A stretch of DNA of 64,000 bases from Ustulina deusta (taxonomy: Eukaryota; Ascomycota; Sordariomycetes; Xylariales; Xylariaceae). The stretch covers positions 1-64,000 of the forward strand of contig JAJNNX010000023.1 in the NCBI GenBank assembly GCA_023159155.1. The letters are read 5' to 3'. The position numbers and the translations under genes are program-made. Under the pieces are notes generated by a model, which saw only the letters and a program-made list of their open reading frames with translations, was not told where the DNA came from and did no database searches. This document shows positions 47,030-57,628 of the stretch, piece after piece (positions within the stretch are counted from its first letter, which is position 1; each line of letters opens with the position of its first letter).

Positions 47030-50000
47030 ACGTGCGAATGAAGTCATCACATACCCGACACGGCCACCTAGTTATACACTCAGTGAACGCAGCCGGCGGG
47101 CAGAAAAGCACCGACCCGACTGAATTGGCATTAAACCTAGCCGATCACGACAGCGAAAGAGCAGATATCATACTAATGCAAGAGCCGTGGGTGGGCATAC
47201 CGCCGCGCACAAGAATGGCGGTCAAAACTCACCCCAATTACAATATCTTTTCCCCGGCGGACACCTGGGATAGCGATGCGACGAGGCCAAGGTCTCTGAT
47301 ATACGTCCGAAAACATCTCAAGGCAGACCAACTACAGCCATATAAAACGAGAGACATTACCTGGGTCAAGGTTAGGGGCATCACCTTTGCTAGTGTATAC
47401 CGGCCAAGCGACGATCCACGAGGAGTCGATGCCATCTTGGAAGCGTGGACACCACCGTTTGGCTGCGTCATGGCGGGGGATTTCAACGCTGGCGACAGCT
47501 CATGGGACAAGAACAATCTAAACTATCACGGCGGAGCAGCCCTTGCGGAAACCATGCACGACCATGGACTAGATTTGATCTCAGAGCCAAACGCGGCCAC
47601 CCATGACGGCGGCCACGTGTTAGATCTGGCCTTTTCGAATGTTCCGATGGCGGAGGCTCAAATTAGCGAGGCGCTACACTCTACGTCGGACCACGAGACG
47701 CTCCGGATCGTCGTGCCAATCAACAAAGACCTCAGCCGCCGTCCTGGAAATAAGAAATGGACTGTCCCGGACGATCGACTGCCTGAGCTCGCGAGCACAG
47801 TAAAAGATAGGATCCATGAACTCCCGCCGTTAGGCTCCAGCGCCGAAGATCTGGACCGCTTCGCCCAGGCCATAGTCGATCTTATCCAAGGTGCTGTCAA
47901 AATGGTCGGCAAGAAGCCATCCAAGTTCGGGATCAACGTTTGGTGGAATGACGACTGCGCGACCGGCCTTACTCGGTATAGGAAGGCGACGAGGGCCGGG
48001 ACCAGCCAGGAGGACAAGATCATGGCCCGACGGGAATTCCGAAAGGTCACACGGCGAGCGAAACAGCAATACTGGCACTCCCTCATCGACGGTGCCAAAG
48101 CGCCAAAAGACGTGTTCAAGATTGTATCCTGGTACAGACTTACCACAGGACTCAGCTCGCCACCAATCATCGTGGGTGATTCCGTCATCGAGTCACAGCT
48201 GGGCAAGGCCCAAGCACTGCGAAAAGCGACGCTGGAAAGGAACAGCGCGACCAACGACATCCCAGAGCCATGGAAGGTACAGCTCACGCCCGACAGATCA
48301 CCCATTCCTTTCGAAGAACATATTTCCCCGAGCGAAGTCGAGTCATGTACGATTGGTGCGAAGAGTACCTCCCCAGGCGTAGACGGTCTTACGGTTCGAA
48401 TTCTAAAAGCATGCTGGCCTATTGTTGGGACACATGTCACGGACCTTTTCCAGAGGTGCCTAACGGCCGGACACCACCCGCGACCTTTCAAGGTAGCCGA
48501 AGTTGTCATGATCCCAAAACCAGGCAAAGCGAACTACTCCGATCCCAGGGCCTACCGACCCATCTCGTTACTATCATGCCTGGGAAAGGGTCTCGAGCGG
48601 CTAGTAGCACGAAGGATCGCATGGACCGTTATTGAAAGCGGCACCCTAGCGCCACAGCACTTTGGGGCACTTCCCAAGAGAGCCGCCACCGACTTGGTGG
48701 CGGCGCTTATCCACGATATCGAACAAGCTCTTGATCAAGGCATGGTTGCGACGCTGTGCACGGCGGATGTTAAGGGCGCTTTTGATGCCGCGCTTGTTGG
48801 CAGACTCGTCGTCCGGATGAGATCGCAAGGTTGGCCCGACCTCCTCATAAGATGGGTCCAGTCGTTCATGACAACCCGCTCTGCCAGGATCCGTTTCGAA
48901 GACGCGGTCACAGACATCGAACCCCTCCAGTGTGGATTGCCACAAGGGTCGCCGGCGTCCCCTATCCTGTATATGCTATATACAGAACCTATCTGCCGAC
49001 AGCTGGGGACCAGGAAAAGGCGCTTTGGCTATGCAGATGATGTTAGTATTCTGAACATCGGAGAGACGCTAGAGGAAACAGCAACCGAAGCGACTCGAGA
49101 ACTACGCGAGCTCATCGAATGGGGAACTGATAACGCGATCGAGTTTGACCCAGCGAAGACAGAGGTAATGCATTTCTCAAGAAAAAGAAACACCGACAAC
49201 CCTCCGATTTGGCACGGCACCCACGAGAAAACGGCCGAGCCGTCGATGCGCTGGCTGGGCATTCTACTCGACAGGAAACTCAAGTTCAAAGACCACGTCA
49301 CGCACTGGGCGACCAAAGCAAGCCGCGTAGCCAACCACATCCGGAGGCTATGCAATACCGCCCGAGGACTCCCGGTGGAGTCAGCACGGAAGGCTGTAAC
49401 CGCATGCGTAATACCGATCCTCACTCATGGCCTGGAGGCCTGGTACCCGGGTCTCGACAAGACGAACAAGGACGAGTCGAAGTCGTCCTGCCGCGTGAAG
49501 CAACAGCTACGGCAGATAGATGCGGTGCTGCGAACAGCTATGCGGGCAGTTCTGCCTGTTTGGAAAACACACCCCTTACATATCCTGCACTTTGAGTCGC
49601 AGATCCCCCCGGCGGAGATCCTTGCCGAATCAATCAGGCGACGCCATGGCCTTAGGCTTGGCCGAGTTGACAAGAACCACCCGCTTGTAAGGCGTCTCCC
49701 TGTACAAGCACGAAAGAATGCGACAAGGCTACAGAAGTGTCACCAGCTTGTCCCCACGTTTGCGCGACCAGCTATGAGCAAACCATCATTCGCAAAGCCA
49801 CCTAACCGAGGCGACAAGGAAGAAGAAGCCACGCTCTTCCGAGACTGGCTCAGGCAAAGAGACCAGACCAATGACCTGGTAGTCTACTCAGACGGATCTC
49901 AGTTAACGGAACAAGGCCTCACTCGCACAGGCTGGGGCTACACAATCAGAAAAGGCGGCTCCACTCAAGAGGTATACAGGGGCAAAGGCAGGCTATTACA

Positions 50001-50721
50001 AGCCGAGGTGGTAGACGCCGAGGTATATGGCGCACTGATGGGGCTGGCAGCAGCAAGGGCGATCGGGCGCAGCAAGCGAATATTCGTTTGTCTAGACAAC
50101 ACATCGGTCGTGGATGGACTGAACGGGAATCCACCGGAGTCATCGAGAAACGAATTCATACGTTTTAAGGAACTGGCTAAAGCACACGGACCAGGTGTCA
50201 CCGTCAAATGGATGCCGGGCCACAAAGACATCGAAGGTAACGAAGCTGCCGACAAGCTCGCAAAGGAGGGTGCTATGCTGGCCGTGGGCGCTGCGAACGC
50301 ACCAACGGTGGCATGGGCTCGACGGTTTGTCAACAAACAGAAAAAGAAAGAGTTTATGGACTGGTGGGAAACACAAAGCGAGCCAAGATACGAAGGAGTC
50401 AGAACTCACACAGCAGTTTCGAAACATCTAGCCCCTTTTAAGAGAAAGACAATACATAGGCTGCTAGCAGCAAGATCCGGGCACGGCGACTTCGCCCAAT
50501 ATCACGAACGCTTTCGTCATATTGACTCAAACAACCATTGCAGCTGTGGGGAAAGGAAAAGCCCCCAGCATATCTTCTTCTGCGGACGATTGCGGAAACA
50601 CAGGCTGATGCCGACTCGGACACCGAGGGCGGCATATTCAACATTTCTAGGGGACGAGAGCGTGGAATGGGCAACGTTCGTGGAGAAGACCGACTTCTTC
50701 ATGAAAATATGCCCGAGATAA
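47026..50721 (+). CDS. Tad-like LINE ORF2 (endonuclease, reverse transcriptase, RNase H)
   Basis: An uninterrupted frame of 1231 residues. Order: apurinic-type endonuclease (~15-235) with ILMQEPW, MAGDFNAGDSSWD and STSDHETLR. The reverse transcriptase (~470-770) has MIPKPGKANYSDPRAYRPIS (~495), ADVKGAFDAAL (~577), GLPQGSPASP and the catalytic FGYADDVSIL (~668). The RNase H (~950-1080) has VVYSDGSQL, AEVYGALMGL and WMPGHKDIEGNEAADKLA. A C-terminal Cys/His motif, CSCGERKSPQHIFFC, lies at ~1172. All catalytic acidic residues that I can check are present. The enzyme nicks target DNA and copies the element RNA in place. The Tad clade fits because RNase H follows RT. The element looks capable of activity. 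Confidence 0.95.
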   Translation: MNVRMKSSHTRHGHLVIHSVNAAGGQKSTDPTELALNLADHDSERADIILMQEPWVGIPPRTRMAVKTHPNYNIFSPADTWDSDATRPRSLIYVRKHLKADQLQPYKTRDITWVKVRGITFASVYRPSDDPRGVDAILEAWTPPFGCVMAGDFNAGDSSWDKNNLNYHGGAALAETMHDHGLDLISEPNAATHDGGHVLDLAFSNVPMAEAQISEALHSTSDHETLRIVVPINKDLSRRPGNKKWTVPDDRLPELASTVKDRIHELPPLGSSAEDLDRFAQAIVDLIQGAVKMVGKKPSKFGINVWWNDDCATGLTRYRKATRAGTSQEDKIMARREFRKVTRRAKQQYWHSLIDGAKAPKDVFKIVSWYRLTTGLSSPPIIVGDSVIESQLGKAQALRKATLERNSATNDIPEPWKVQLTPDRSPIPFEEHISPSEVESCTIGAKSTSPGVDGLTVRILKACWPIVGTHVTDLFQRCLTAGHHPRPFKVAEVVMIPKPGKANYSDPRAYRPISLLSCLGKGLERLVARRIAWTVIESGTLAPQHFGALPKRAATDLVAALIHDIEQALDQGMVATLCTADVKGAFDAALVGRLVVRMRSQGWPDLLIRWVQSFMTTRSARIRFEDAVTDIEPLQCGLPQGSPASPILYMLYTEPICRQLGTRKRRFGYADDVSILNIGETLEETATEATRELRELIEWGTDNAIEFDPAKTEVMHFSRKRNTDNPPIWHGTHEKTAEPSMRWLGILLDRKLKFKDHVTHWATKASRVANHIRRLCNTARGLPVESARKAVTACVIPILTHGLEAWYPGLDKTNKDESKSSCRVKQQLRQIDAVLRTAMRAVLPVWKTHPLHILHFESQIPPAEILAESIRRRHGLRLGRVDKNHPLVRRLPVQARKNATRLQKCHQLVPTFARPAMSKPSFAKPPNRGDKEEEATLFRDWLRQRDQTNDLVVYSDGSQLTEQGLTRTGWGYTIRKGGSTQEVYRGKGRLLQAEVVDAEVYGALMGLAAARAIGRSKRIFVCLDNTSVVDGLNGNPPESSRNEFIRFKELAKAHGPGVTVKWMPGHKDIEGNEAADKLAKEGAMLAVGAANAPTVAWARRFVNKQKKKEFMDWWETQSEPRYEGVRTHTAVSKHLAPFKRKTIHRLLAARSGHGDFAQYHERFRHIDSNNHCSCGERKSPQHIFFCGRLRKHRLMPTRTPRAAYSTFLGDESVEWATFVEKTDFFMKICPR

Positions 50722-50936
50722 TCAACATAAGAGAGAAACAAGGACGGGTTGGATAGACCCAGACCCTGCAATAGCGTGGATAGGCACGTGAGCAGCACTG
50801 AGATGTAATACATAATAATGTAGAACCCTCCATAACCCTGCGATGTATGGCTCTGGGAGGCGTGGTTAGCCCTAACTAGGGACAGCACCCACGTTAATGT
50901 TAAATAAATAAATAAATATAAATAAATAAATAAAAT
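50722..50936 (+). mobile_element. LINE 3' UTR with (TAAA)n tail
   Basis: After the ORF2 stop, about 180 nt of 3' UTR ends in a TAAA-repeat tail (50901-50936). It then joins directly to a BTB coding frame (GKY, reading minus). A simple-repeat tail instead of poly(A) is common in this LINE group. The matching target duplication expected at the 5' junction is not seen. Confidence 0.8.
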
Positions 50937-51366
50937 ACTTTCCTGCCAGGGCGTAGACCTTCGCATGGACGACAAGATCCGAATAACCAAAACGCGATGC
51001 TATAATATCGTTATCGACATTATGAGTATTTATCTGGTCGATAGCCTCCTCGTCTTCGATTACGTGTAGCGGAGGCGTATTGTAGTTAAGGTGGTAGAAG
51101 TAATAAACCATTATGTCAACGACCTGGGGATTATTATTGGGAAGATTGATAATTCCCGAATGTGCCTCCTAACTCAGATGTTTAGCTGAAAGAAACTATT
51201 ATAGGTGAGTGGGACTCATACCTTCATATCTCCGCGGCAGGCTGCGGCAAAAAAGTCAGACCGTGGGCATACAATGGCCTTATGTACCTGGTGCTGCTTC
51301 CCATGACAAGTGATGACGAGATCTGCGTATTCTCCACGGGCATAAAGCCTGTTGAGGGTTATATCA
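50937..51366 (-). pseudogene. BTB/POZ protein fragment truncated by the LINE
   Basis: Two exons, from about 51366 to 51222 and 51168 to 50937, join through a 53-nt GTATGA...TTAG intron. They read YARGEYADLVITCHGKQHQV, HKAIVCPRSDFFAAACRGDMK then EAHSGIINLPNNN, and VYYFYHLNYNTPPLHVIEDE to LVVHAKVYALAGKY. This is the fungal BTB/POZ fold, usually a dimerisation or cullin-3 adaptor module. The frame runs straight into the LINE tail after GKY, so the C-terminal half is lost. No ATG is clear upstream; an open stretch continues to the left of the RLYARG motif. Confidence 0.75.
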
Positions 51367-53888
51367 GCATTACGGAAAAATATAGATAGGAAAGGGGCAG
51401 ATACTGTTTGAAGGAAGTCAATAGCTCCTTAGACGGTTCGTCCATACCGAATACGGCCCGAATTGTAGTACCAGCTGGTTGTTGCAGAGGTGCTGTGGTG
51501 TCCGGTTTGTCCTGGGATGTAAAAAGCTCGGGAAAGGCACGGGCTGCTGCCCAACTGCTCTTGAATATGTCCTTTTTTAATAGAGCTTGCAATGTTTTCA
51601 CAACATCTGGATTGTAACGGAGGGCTTTTGGTTTATATCGTTGCACAACGGCCCGGACGGCTTTCTGTTTCCGCAAGCGTGAATTCTTAAAAGTAGAGAA
51701 TATCCTTTTCCATTCAAGGTATACTCGTTTCTTCTCAAATCTGGTATTCCACATGCCCTTAAGTAGCGGACTTAAAAAAGCATGTACCGAGCGGAAGACC
51801 TTTAAGGGCAATGGCCGGATTGTCGACAGATATAGAGGGCGCGTGGATGTTACGAACCAAGAAGAAGAAGAAAAAGAAGACCTGCCAGCCGGCCAAACGC
51901 AGACGCGAGGCGTTCAGCGGAGGGATATCGGTGGCTGAAGATAGGCAGGCTCAACGGGATGCAGCGACAGCGACCCGGTCGGTTAGAGTGTGCCGTCAGG
52001 TGTAATGTTGCACGGCTTCGTACGGATCTAGCGGTTAGAAGTCCTGGTCTTCGGCATTTCCTTTAGTTGCTGGGTAGTTGTGACACACGTCGGGTCAGAG
52101 GAAGGGCGACGGCGGCAATTCAGGGTAGCAAGAGGCGCGAAGACTGGTGGTCTGACAATCGCCTCGCCAGGGGAGCACTACAACAGAACCACCACCGAGA
52201 ACAGCGCACTGGCCCCGTGTGGGCACGTGGACAGCTCTCCGGTCCTTTAGGGGTAGAGTCTACCTCCAAATTCACCAATAGTAGCTAGCCCCTTGGATCC
52301 GATCTTGTCTACCCGGCACCCAGACCTCGCCACTGCTGTAGTTGACACCAGTCACGTTGATAATCCACACATGTTGATAACGTGGTTTTTTTAGCAAGTA
52401 TCCAGCGGTAAACAACTTCCTTACTTTTTTTTCCTGCTATGCAGAGCATATATTTTATTCCTGGGATTACATTGGAGTAACCACCTAAAGACTAAGCTAT
52501 TGCCCTATATCATGTCGAGCTTGGTCCATATATCTACTAGTATGCCTTGCTTATCTATATCTTAGAACAACTTATTGAGATATTCGCGTGCGTAAGAAAG
52601 GGATGAATATCTGCAATAGCGCGACAAACTGCGAGGAGTCGAGGCAAAGGTAGGTCGATCGGTTGGTCATTGGTAAGAAAAAAGTGTTTGTATCGTAGGA
52701 ATGGCCCAGCGAGTGCTGCTAAGTTGGACGATCTCTTTCTAGATCGTACATCAGCTATAATGCATAACTTTACTGCTGAGACGATATACCAACTCGCGGC
52801 CCATATGGCGACGATGATCGTGGACGAGACAGACCTCCCTACCCCAACAGCCCATATTTACGACTAGTTCATCGAGTAGTCCCGAATGCTAACTTGGACT
52901 CTTGGACTGAATTGTCACAGGGCGTAAGCTATTCCGCTAGCATCGGAAAGAGGAAAAGGAATTGGCGCGGGGATATCCGGTAACAAGCCTAGCAATAAAA
53001 AGAGTCTCATGCTTGGACTTTACAGGCTCACACGGATCGACAGGCAGACCATCTGCCTTATCCGTCAATATAAACCCATTACAGGGCAATATCCTGCATG
53101 CTGCCCTCCGGGGTCATTATAGTGGTGATGCCCATGCTTACCTAAGGGGTAAACAGGACGGAGTAACACATAAGCTCGAGGTCAACCCTGCTCTAGTTTT
53201 CCTTGCTGCTGTCTATAACGCCATCAATTGTTTCGCCTCGTCACACATGGTAAAACGTATCGTAGCTGCTGGGCAGATGGCTCGTACCGAGCAATCGAGT
53301 ATTTGGTCAGCCCCGGCGCGCGGGCGGACCTTGTTTTATTCAGCCTATGCCACCCCATCTACAGTCTCCGTTCTCCGTCTGGTAATAGTAAGGGAAGCCA
53401 CCTCGTGCAAGAGCGTCAATATCAACGTATTCCATCTCGTGTCCCACTGCCCGTTATTATAGCTGCAAGAATAGAGAAGCTTGGGCATATCTATGTATAG
53501 GGGTTCTACTAATGAGAGGATGTATGGCTAGCTAGGGGGCGTAACTGGTGGCTTATAGCTGTCAGTGTCTAGGGAGAATATATATTTTTTGGTCCGACAA
53601 CTCAGCCGGAGAAATTAACCCAACAATGAACTTGGTAGAAAACTTATCCGCCTAGACATATTGTATATGAGTGTGCATTAACTACTCTTCGACATTGTAG
53701 GCATACAGTATAAGCAAGGTTAACATAGTCACCGAGAAATGTAGGACGCTTAGATGGGAGTAGTAGCGTTCAGATTATCGACAACTAATTTACTGTCTTT
53801 CTGGTCCTCGTCTCTCCCTTATGTCTTCCGGCGCCCTTGACTAAACTTTTAGCTCTCTTGTAGTTGGTTGCTTTTATGCTAGTCTTCT
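51367..53888. other. 2.5-kb region with unrecognised open stretches
   Basis: A minus-strand frame from about 51900 to 51359 (RSVHAFLSPLLKGMWNTRFE, then YKPKALRYNPDVVKTLQALL) is basic and looks coding, but has no ATG near its start or recognised domain. On the plus strand, 53228-53500 reads FRLVTHGKTYRSCWADGSYR, again coding-like without a good start. The rest gives short stretches only. These may be scraps of decayed genes or elements. I call no product. Confidence 0.35.
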
Positions 53889-54564
53889 TCATGGGGCGTA
53901 CTCTATTGACGAGCTCATCATGCCTACTATAAGGTCGGGGTGGTCCTGTAGGCCGGTCGCAAATTCGTGCCAGCGCCGAGCGAGGCGGAAGTACCTCCTA
54001 GCCATACCGTATTGGTCGTGCGACGCGAGGAGACAGTGTCGGCGAAGGTGAAGACGGTATTCCGCAACCCGGAGATTGGCGTGCTGTGCGATCATAGTAC
54101 GAAAGCAGGTCACAACGGTAGCCACGTGCGCCCAATCTTTACCTTCCAGCCCTTCTCTGGCGAGACGTTCGGTGTGAGGGGAAATCGCGGCGGGGCGCCA
54201 ATTCCATGTCGAGCCTTCTTGCACCAATATTTCGTCAAGCTCTTCAGGGAGGCCGAGGCTCGCTACGACGCCGTGTATGAGCGTGCGGGACATCTCGATC
54301 AGAGGGCTGTACTCGTGTCCGTTGAACAACCGTTCCCTGTTGCTACGGTTGGTGAGATCGAACGGGGGCTAAAGCCGTAACGTGGAGGCACGTACCAATG
54401 CATAAACATGTAAAGCCCGCACACTAGATCGTCCTAGGACAGTGGGCAGTAGACTTCTGCTATGGGAGCCTCGACATATCGGATGTGGAGTTCTTGGCGA
54501 GACCCATGTACGAACCGGACCCGGAAAGGCTGCACGCCAATGTTGCCGACAGCTGCACGAGGCA
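53889..54564 (-). CDS. hypothetical GC-rich gene, tentative two-exon model
   Basis: A GC-rich frame from about 54372 to 53889 reads FDLTNRSNRERLFNGHEYSP, LIHGVVASLGLPEELDEILV, and ends DHPDLIVGMMSSSIEYAP. Upstream, ATG at about 54564 gives MPRAAVGNIGVQPFRVRFVH and HIRYVEAPIAE, ending at a possible GT donor. A TTTAG acceptor at about 54373 lies in the same phase, but the donor (GTCTAC) is non-canonical. The internal ATG at 54293 is another possible start. Composition differs from the AT-rich surroundings and suggests a real gene. No family recognised. Confidence 0.4.
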
Positions 54565-55020
54565 TTGTGGGTGTATGACGGCGGATGACGGCTTGGAGAT
54601 GCCGGTACGGGGATGCGGATGGTCGTAGGTAGCTGTAGCGTAGGTACGACGACGGTGGAGGTAGGTAGTGGAGGACCTGGCTAGCCAAGTTGTGTATGTG
54701 TAGGTGGCGTACCTACCTTAGGTAGGTGGTGTAGTGTAGGTGTGATCTTTCCTACGTGGTACTTATTTTTTGTAAGTGATCTTGACCTGTAGTTCTGGTA
54801 CATCGCGCTGCGTAGGATACATAGTGCCTGGACATGTATAGCTACCTAGGTACTTCAGGCTAGTTACCCCGGCCAATATTTCCGGCTGGCAAGATGCTGA
54901 CAGCTGCCTATCTTATCGCACTATTAATACTGCTAAGCGGTGTAGCGTGGCAGAAATCAAGCCTTATCGCATTATCTGTCTATTTTTGTTAAGCGGTGCA
55001 ATTTGGCAGAAACTACCTGA
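54565..55020. repeat. GTAGGTA-rich simple repeat and spacer
   Basis: 54620-54760 is dense in GTAGGTA, TAGGTAG and GTGTAGGT words, with a short inverted CTACCTTAGGTAGG. A short phrase (AAGCGGTGTAGCGTGGCAGAAA) recurs imperfectly at about 54990. No gene is seen. Confidence 0.55.
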
Positions 55021-55024
55021 ACAT

Positions 55025-55740
55025 CACTCTTTTTACTTCACCTACGCTCAAGGCAACCTCATAGCGCAATCCTGGTCCAACTACGCACGGAGAAGATCGG
55101 CCTTAGGGAGTTCCTCTTCAAACGAAAGGTCCCGGACATCACGGACCCAAAGTGCAGCTGCGGCGAAAGGCGACAAACCGTACTCCACGTGCTGTTCCAG
55201 TGTCGACGATTCAAGGACCTCCGGAACCAGGAATTAGGCCGTATACCAGGAAGAAGAGACATCCGGGCAGTCTTAAATAAACGCAAAACAGCTATCGAGG
55301 CCATCAAATTCATAAAACAGACGCAGATCCTAGGGCAATTCAGGATCGAGAGATAAACAGACGAAGCTCAGCACTGGGTGGAGACTGAAGGTAAGCAGTA
55401 TGCAGAACCAGAGGTATACACCTCAAGAGCAGACTAGATTCACATGTACATTAGTAGAGAACCAGCATTTACAAGCGGGGACCAGCCAAATGTAGATAGA
55501 GGTTGAGGATCACAAGGCAGAAGTTGGGGCCAGCTGGTTGTGCTTTGAATTTTCAAAACACAGCGAAGTGGGGCGGCACGGATCAATATCCGGGCCGTGT
55601 CGGCTGGTTGACTGGCTCTGCCAGCCGGGCATAGCCGCGGATGAAAGAGCGGCTGAAACCGAGTAGGAATTAATCAATCAATCAATCAATCAATCATTCA
55701 ATCATTCAATCAATCATTCAATCAATCATTCAATCATTCA
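55025..55740 (+). mobile_element. 5'-truncated LINE: ORF2 C-terminus, 3' UTR, (TCAA)n tail
   Basis: A frame reads LRTEKIGLREFLFKRKVPDI, then CSCGERRQTVLHVLFQCRRF, then FIKQTQILGQFRIER and a stop at 55356. The Cys/His motif has the same spacing as the intact LINE's ORF2 end, so this is the last ~100 residues of a related ORF2 from another subfamily. About 300 nt of 3' UTR follows and ends in AATCAATCAATC and AATCATTC repeats (55667-55740). No upstream ORF2 remains, the usual result of incomplete reverse transcription. Confidence 0.8.
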
Positions 55741-55779
55741 TCGAGAGGAACGAAAGGCGAGTACGTGATTCTTAAAATC

Positions 55780-56058
55780 TGGGTGGAGACTGAAGATAAG
55801 CAGAATACAGAGCAAGAGGCGCAAGCCTCAAGAGACCTAGAATTACTTGTACATTAGTATACAACCACTATCTACGTATGGTGGCAGCCAGACACAGGAA
55901 GAGGTTAAGGATCAAAAGGTAGAGATTGGGGTCAGCTGGTTGTGTTTTGGAAACTTTCCAAAACATAGTGAAGTAGGGCGGCACGGATTAATTTCCAAGC
56001 CGCGTCGGCGGGTTGACCAGTCATGCCAGAACCAAGTAGGAATTAATCAATTAATCAT
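55780..56058 (+). mobile_element. second truncated LINE 3' UTR copy, in tandem
   Basis: From TGGGTGGAGACTGAAGATAAGC to AATTAATCAATTAATCATAAA this parallels 55374-55690, sharing GTACATTAGTA, GTCAGCTGGTTGTG and GGGCGGCACGGAT with many substitutions. It contains only 3' UTR. Two truncated copies therefore lie head to tail about 40 bp apart. Confidence 0.75.
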
Positions 56059-56204
56059 AAATAGAATATAAATTATTACTATTTAATTTAGGCTACAAGA
56101 GAGAAAAAAAAAAAAAAAGAGAGAGAAGAGAAAGGAGAGCTATACTGCTATATAGACTTAGAAATAGGCTTCTACTTGTTATTTACATTACTTTGGAAAT
56201 GCTA

Positions 56205-57628
56205 CTAATACGGGGACGGATATAGCATGCCAAAAGCGACCCTCGAAGCTGTAAACTTGCTGTTGTCGAAGTGATACTCAACGCTATCTATGTTAGTCCA
56301 TATGCCGCTTTTGGGGTCGTATCTCAATGTTTTAACGTTACTGCTTTTTTTTCTTATATTGATACTACTAACGGTGAAAATTAAGTGGCTTCTACTCTTT
56401 ACTCGCTTTTGCGGCTTATAAGTATCCTTAAACCGGCGTTTCTTAGCCTGCATAGGCCGTGATCTAGTAGATCTAATACTAGTTAGCCACCTTTAAAGAC
56501 CGCATTATTGTGAACTTACCCCTCGCTACTATTAGTATGGCTATCGCTACTGTAGCTATTTAGCTGTTTTGGCTTGGTGAGCGACGCGTTATTATCTGGT
56601 AGGTGGCGGTTGGCATCCATAGGAGGACTGGCTGCTATTGGCGCATTACCGTGTGAGAGCTGTAGGAGAGATTCGACTGCCTTTTTGAGGTAGCTCGTTG
56701 GCTCTATCGCCGAGCGTCCAGCGTTGTTGGGGCTCTTGTCATCCGGGGTCGTATAACATGAACTCTAGACACTAAAGCTAGCAGTACTTTGTGACAGTAG
56801 CATATCTTCCTTATTGGAGTCGGCTATGTTGTTGCCACAAGATAAATCTGGTTGTTTCGGTAAAGGGTGCTTATCTTCACTAGTTTCCTCGCTAAGCGTG
56901 TTTGATACGTCTTTATTATTGCTAAACGGGTCGTCGTGGTTAACTGAGGGGGTTCCCCCTCTTGCAGTATGGAGTATAGCTGTATCAAGCCAGTCCAAAT
57001 TAGAATTAGTGATTTCTGTAGCTCCTAACACCTGCTGAACGAATGTATCGCGGATCGTAGGACTGACTAGGCATTTATTGACTCTGTTGATGGGGAAGAT
57101 GCATTCGATGTCATGACGAAGCGGACAGGTCGCGGCTTGGGAAGGACTGTCCGGCCATATAGCGCGAACGAACCAGTCTATTGTTTTTTGCGTTACATCT
57201 TCTTCGAGTTGGATCTGATTGCTGAGGTAGATAATATTGTAGGCCTGGCGTAATGTTCACCTAGCTTCCGGTTCATGTCTTGCCGCTCGGCCATGAGCCG
57301 ATGCACCTCGAGCTACCAACAGCTATTTCAATATAGCAGGGGTGATACACTTCGTACGAAGAACCCGCTGGGCGAGAGCCTCTCGAATCGCTGAGTCCCT
57401 CTGTTTTCTGCAGGTAATCTGGCTGTCTGTAGCTTCGTCGATTAGAGAGGTAGATTGCACATTGAGCAACTGATGTATACCTTGGGATAAACCTCCAGGC
57501 TACATAGCACTTAAAAACGAGTCTATTATTTCTTGCGTAATGAATTTTTTATATAAGATGTGTTTGGTTAAGTACTGAATGTGACGAACTTGAGCAAGCG
57601 TTCACGTGGGCTTTGAAGGATTGAACAT
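56205..57628 (-). pseudogene. internally repetitive gene remnant, RIP-like stops
   Basis: One minus-strand frame runs from ATG at 57628 to about 56765, broken only by stops. Two homologous blocks follow each other. Block 1: LAQVRHIQYLTKHILYKKFI, TQEIIDSFLSAM-stop-PGG, then SIREALAQRVLR-like text. Block 2: LRQAYNIIYLSNQIQLEEDV, TQKTIDWFVRAIWPDSPSQ, ending RDTFVQQVLGATEI. Each opens with a TGA where Arg (CGA) fits, and the W of block 2's IWP aligns with TAG in block 1. A basic tail (AKKRRFKDTYKPQKRVKSRS, 56453-56205) may be a later exon. The helical repeat family is not recognised. It is clearly decayed. Confidence 0.55.

Noticed and set aside
47658..48527. Long antisense frame (289 codons) across LINE ORF2
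   Set aside because: Mirror of the GC-rich reverse transcriptase/endonuclease coding sequence.
52962..53462. 166-codon plus-strand frame
   Set aside because: No domain, a weak start, and a second overlapping frame looks equally coding-like; left inside the unassigned region.
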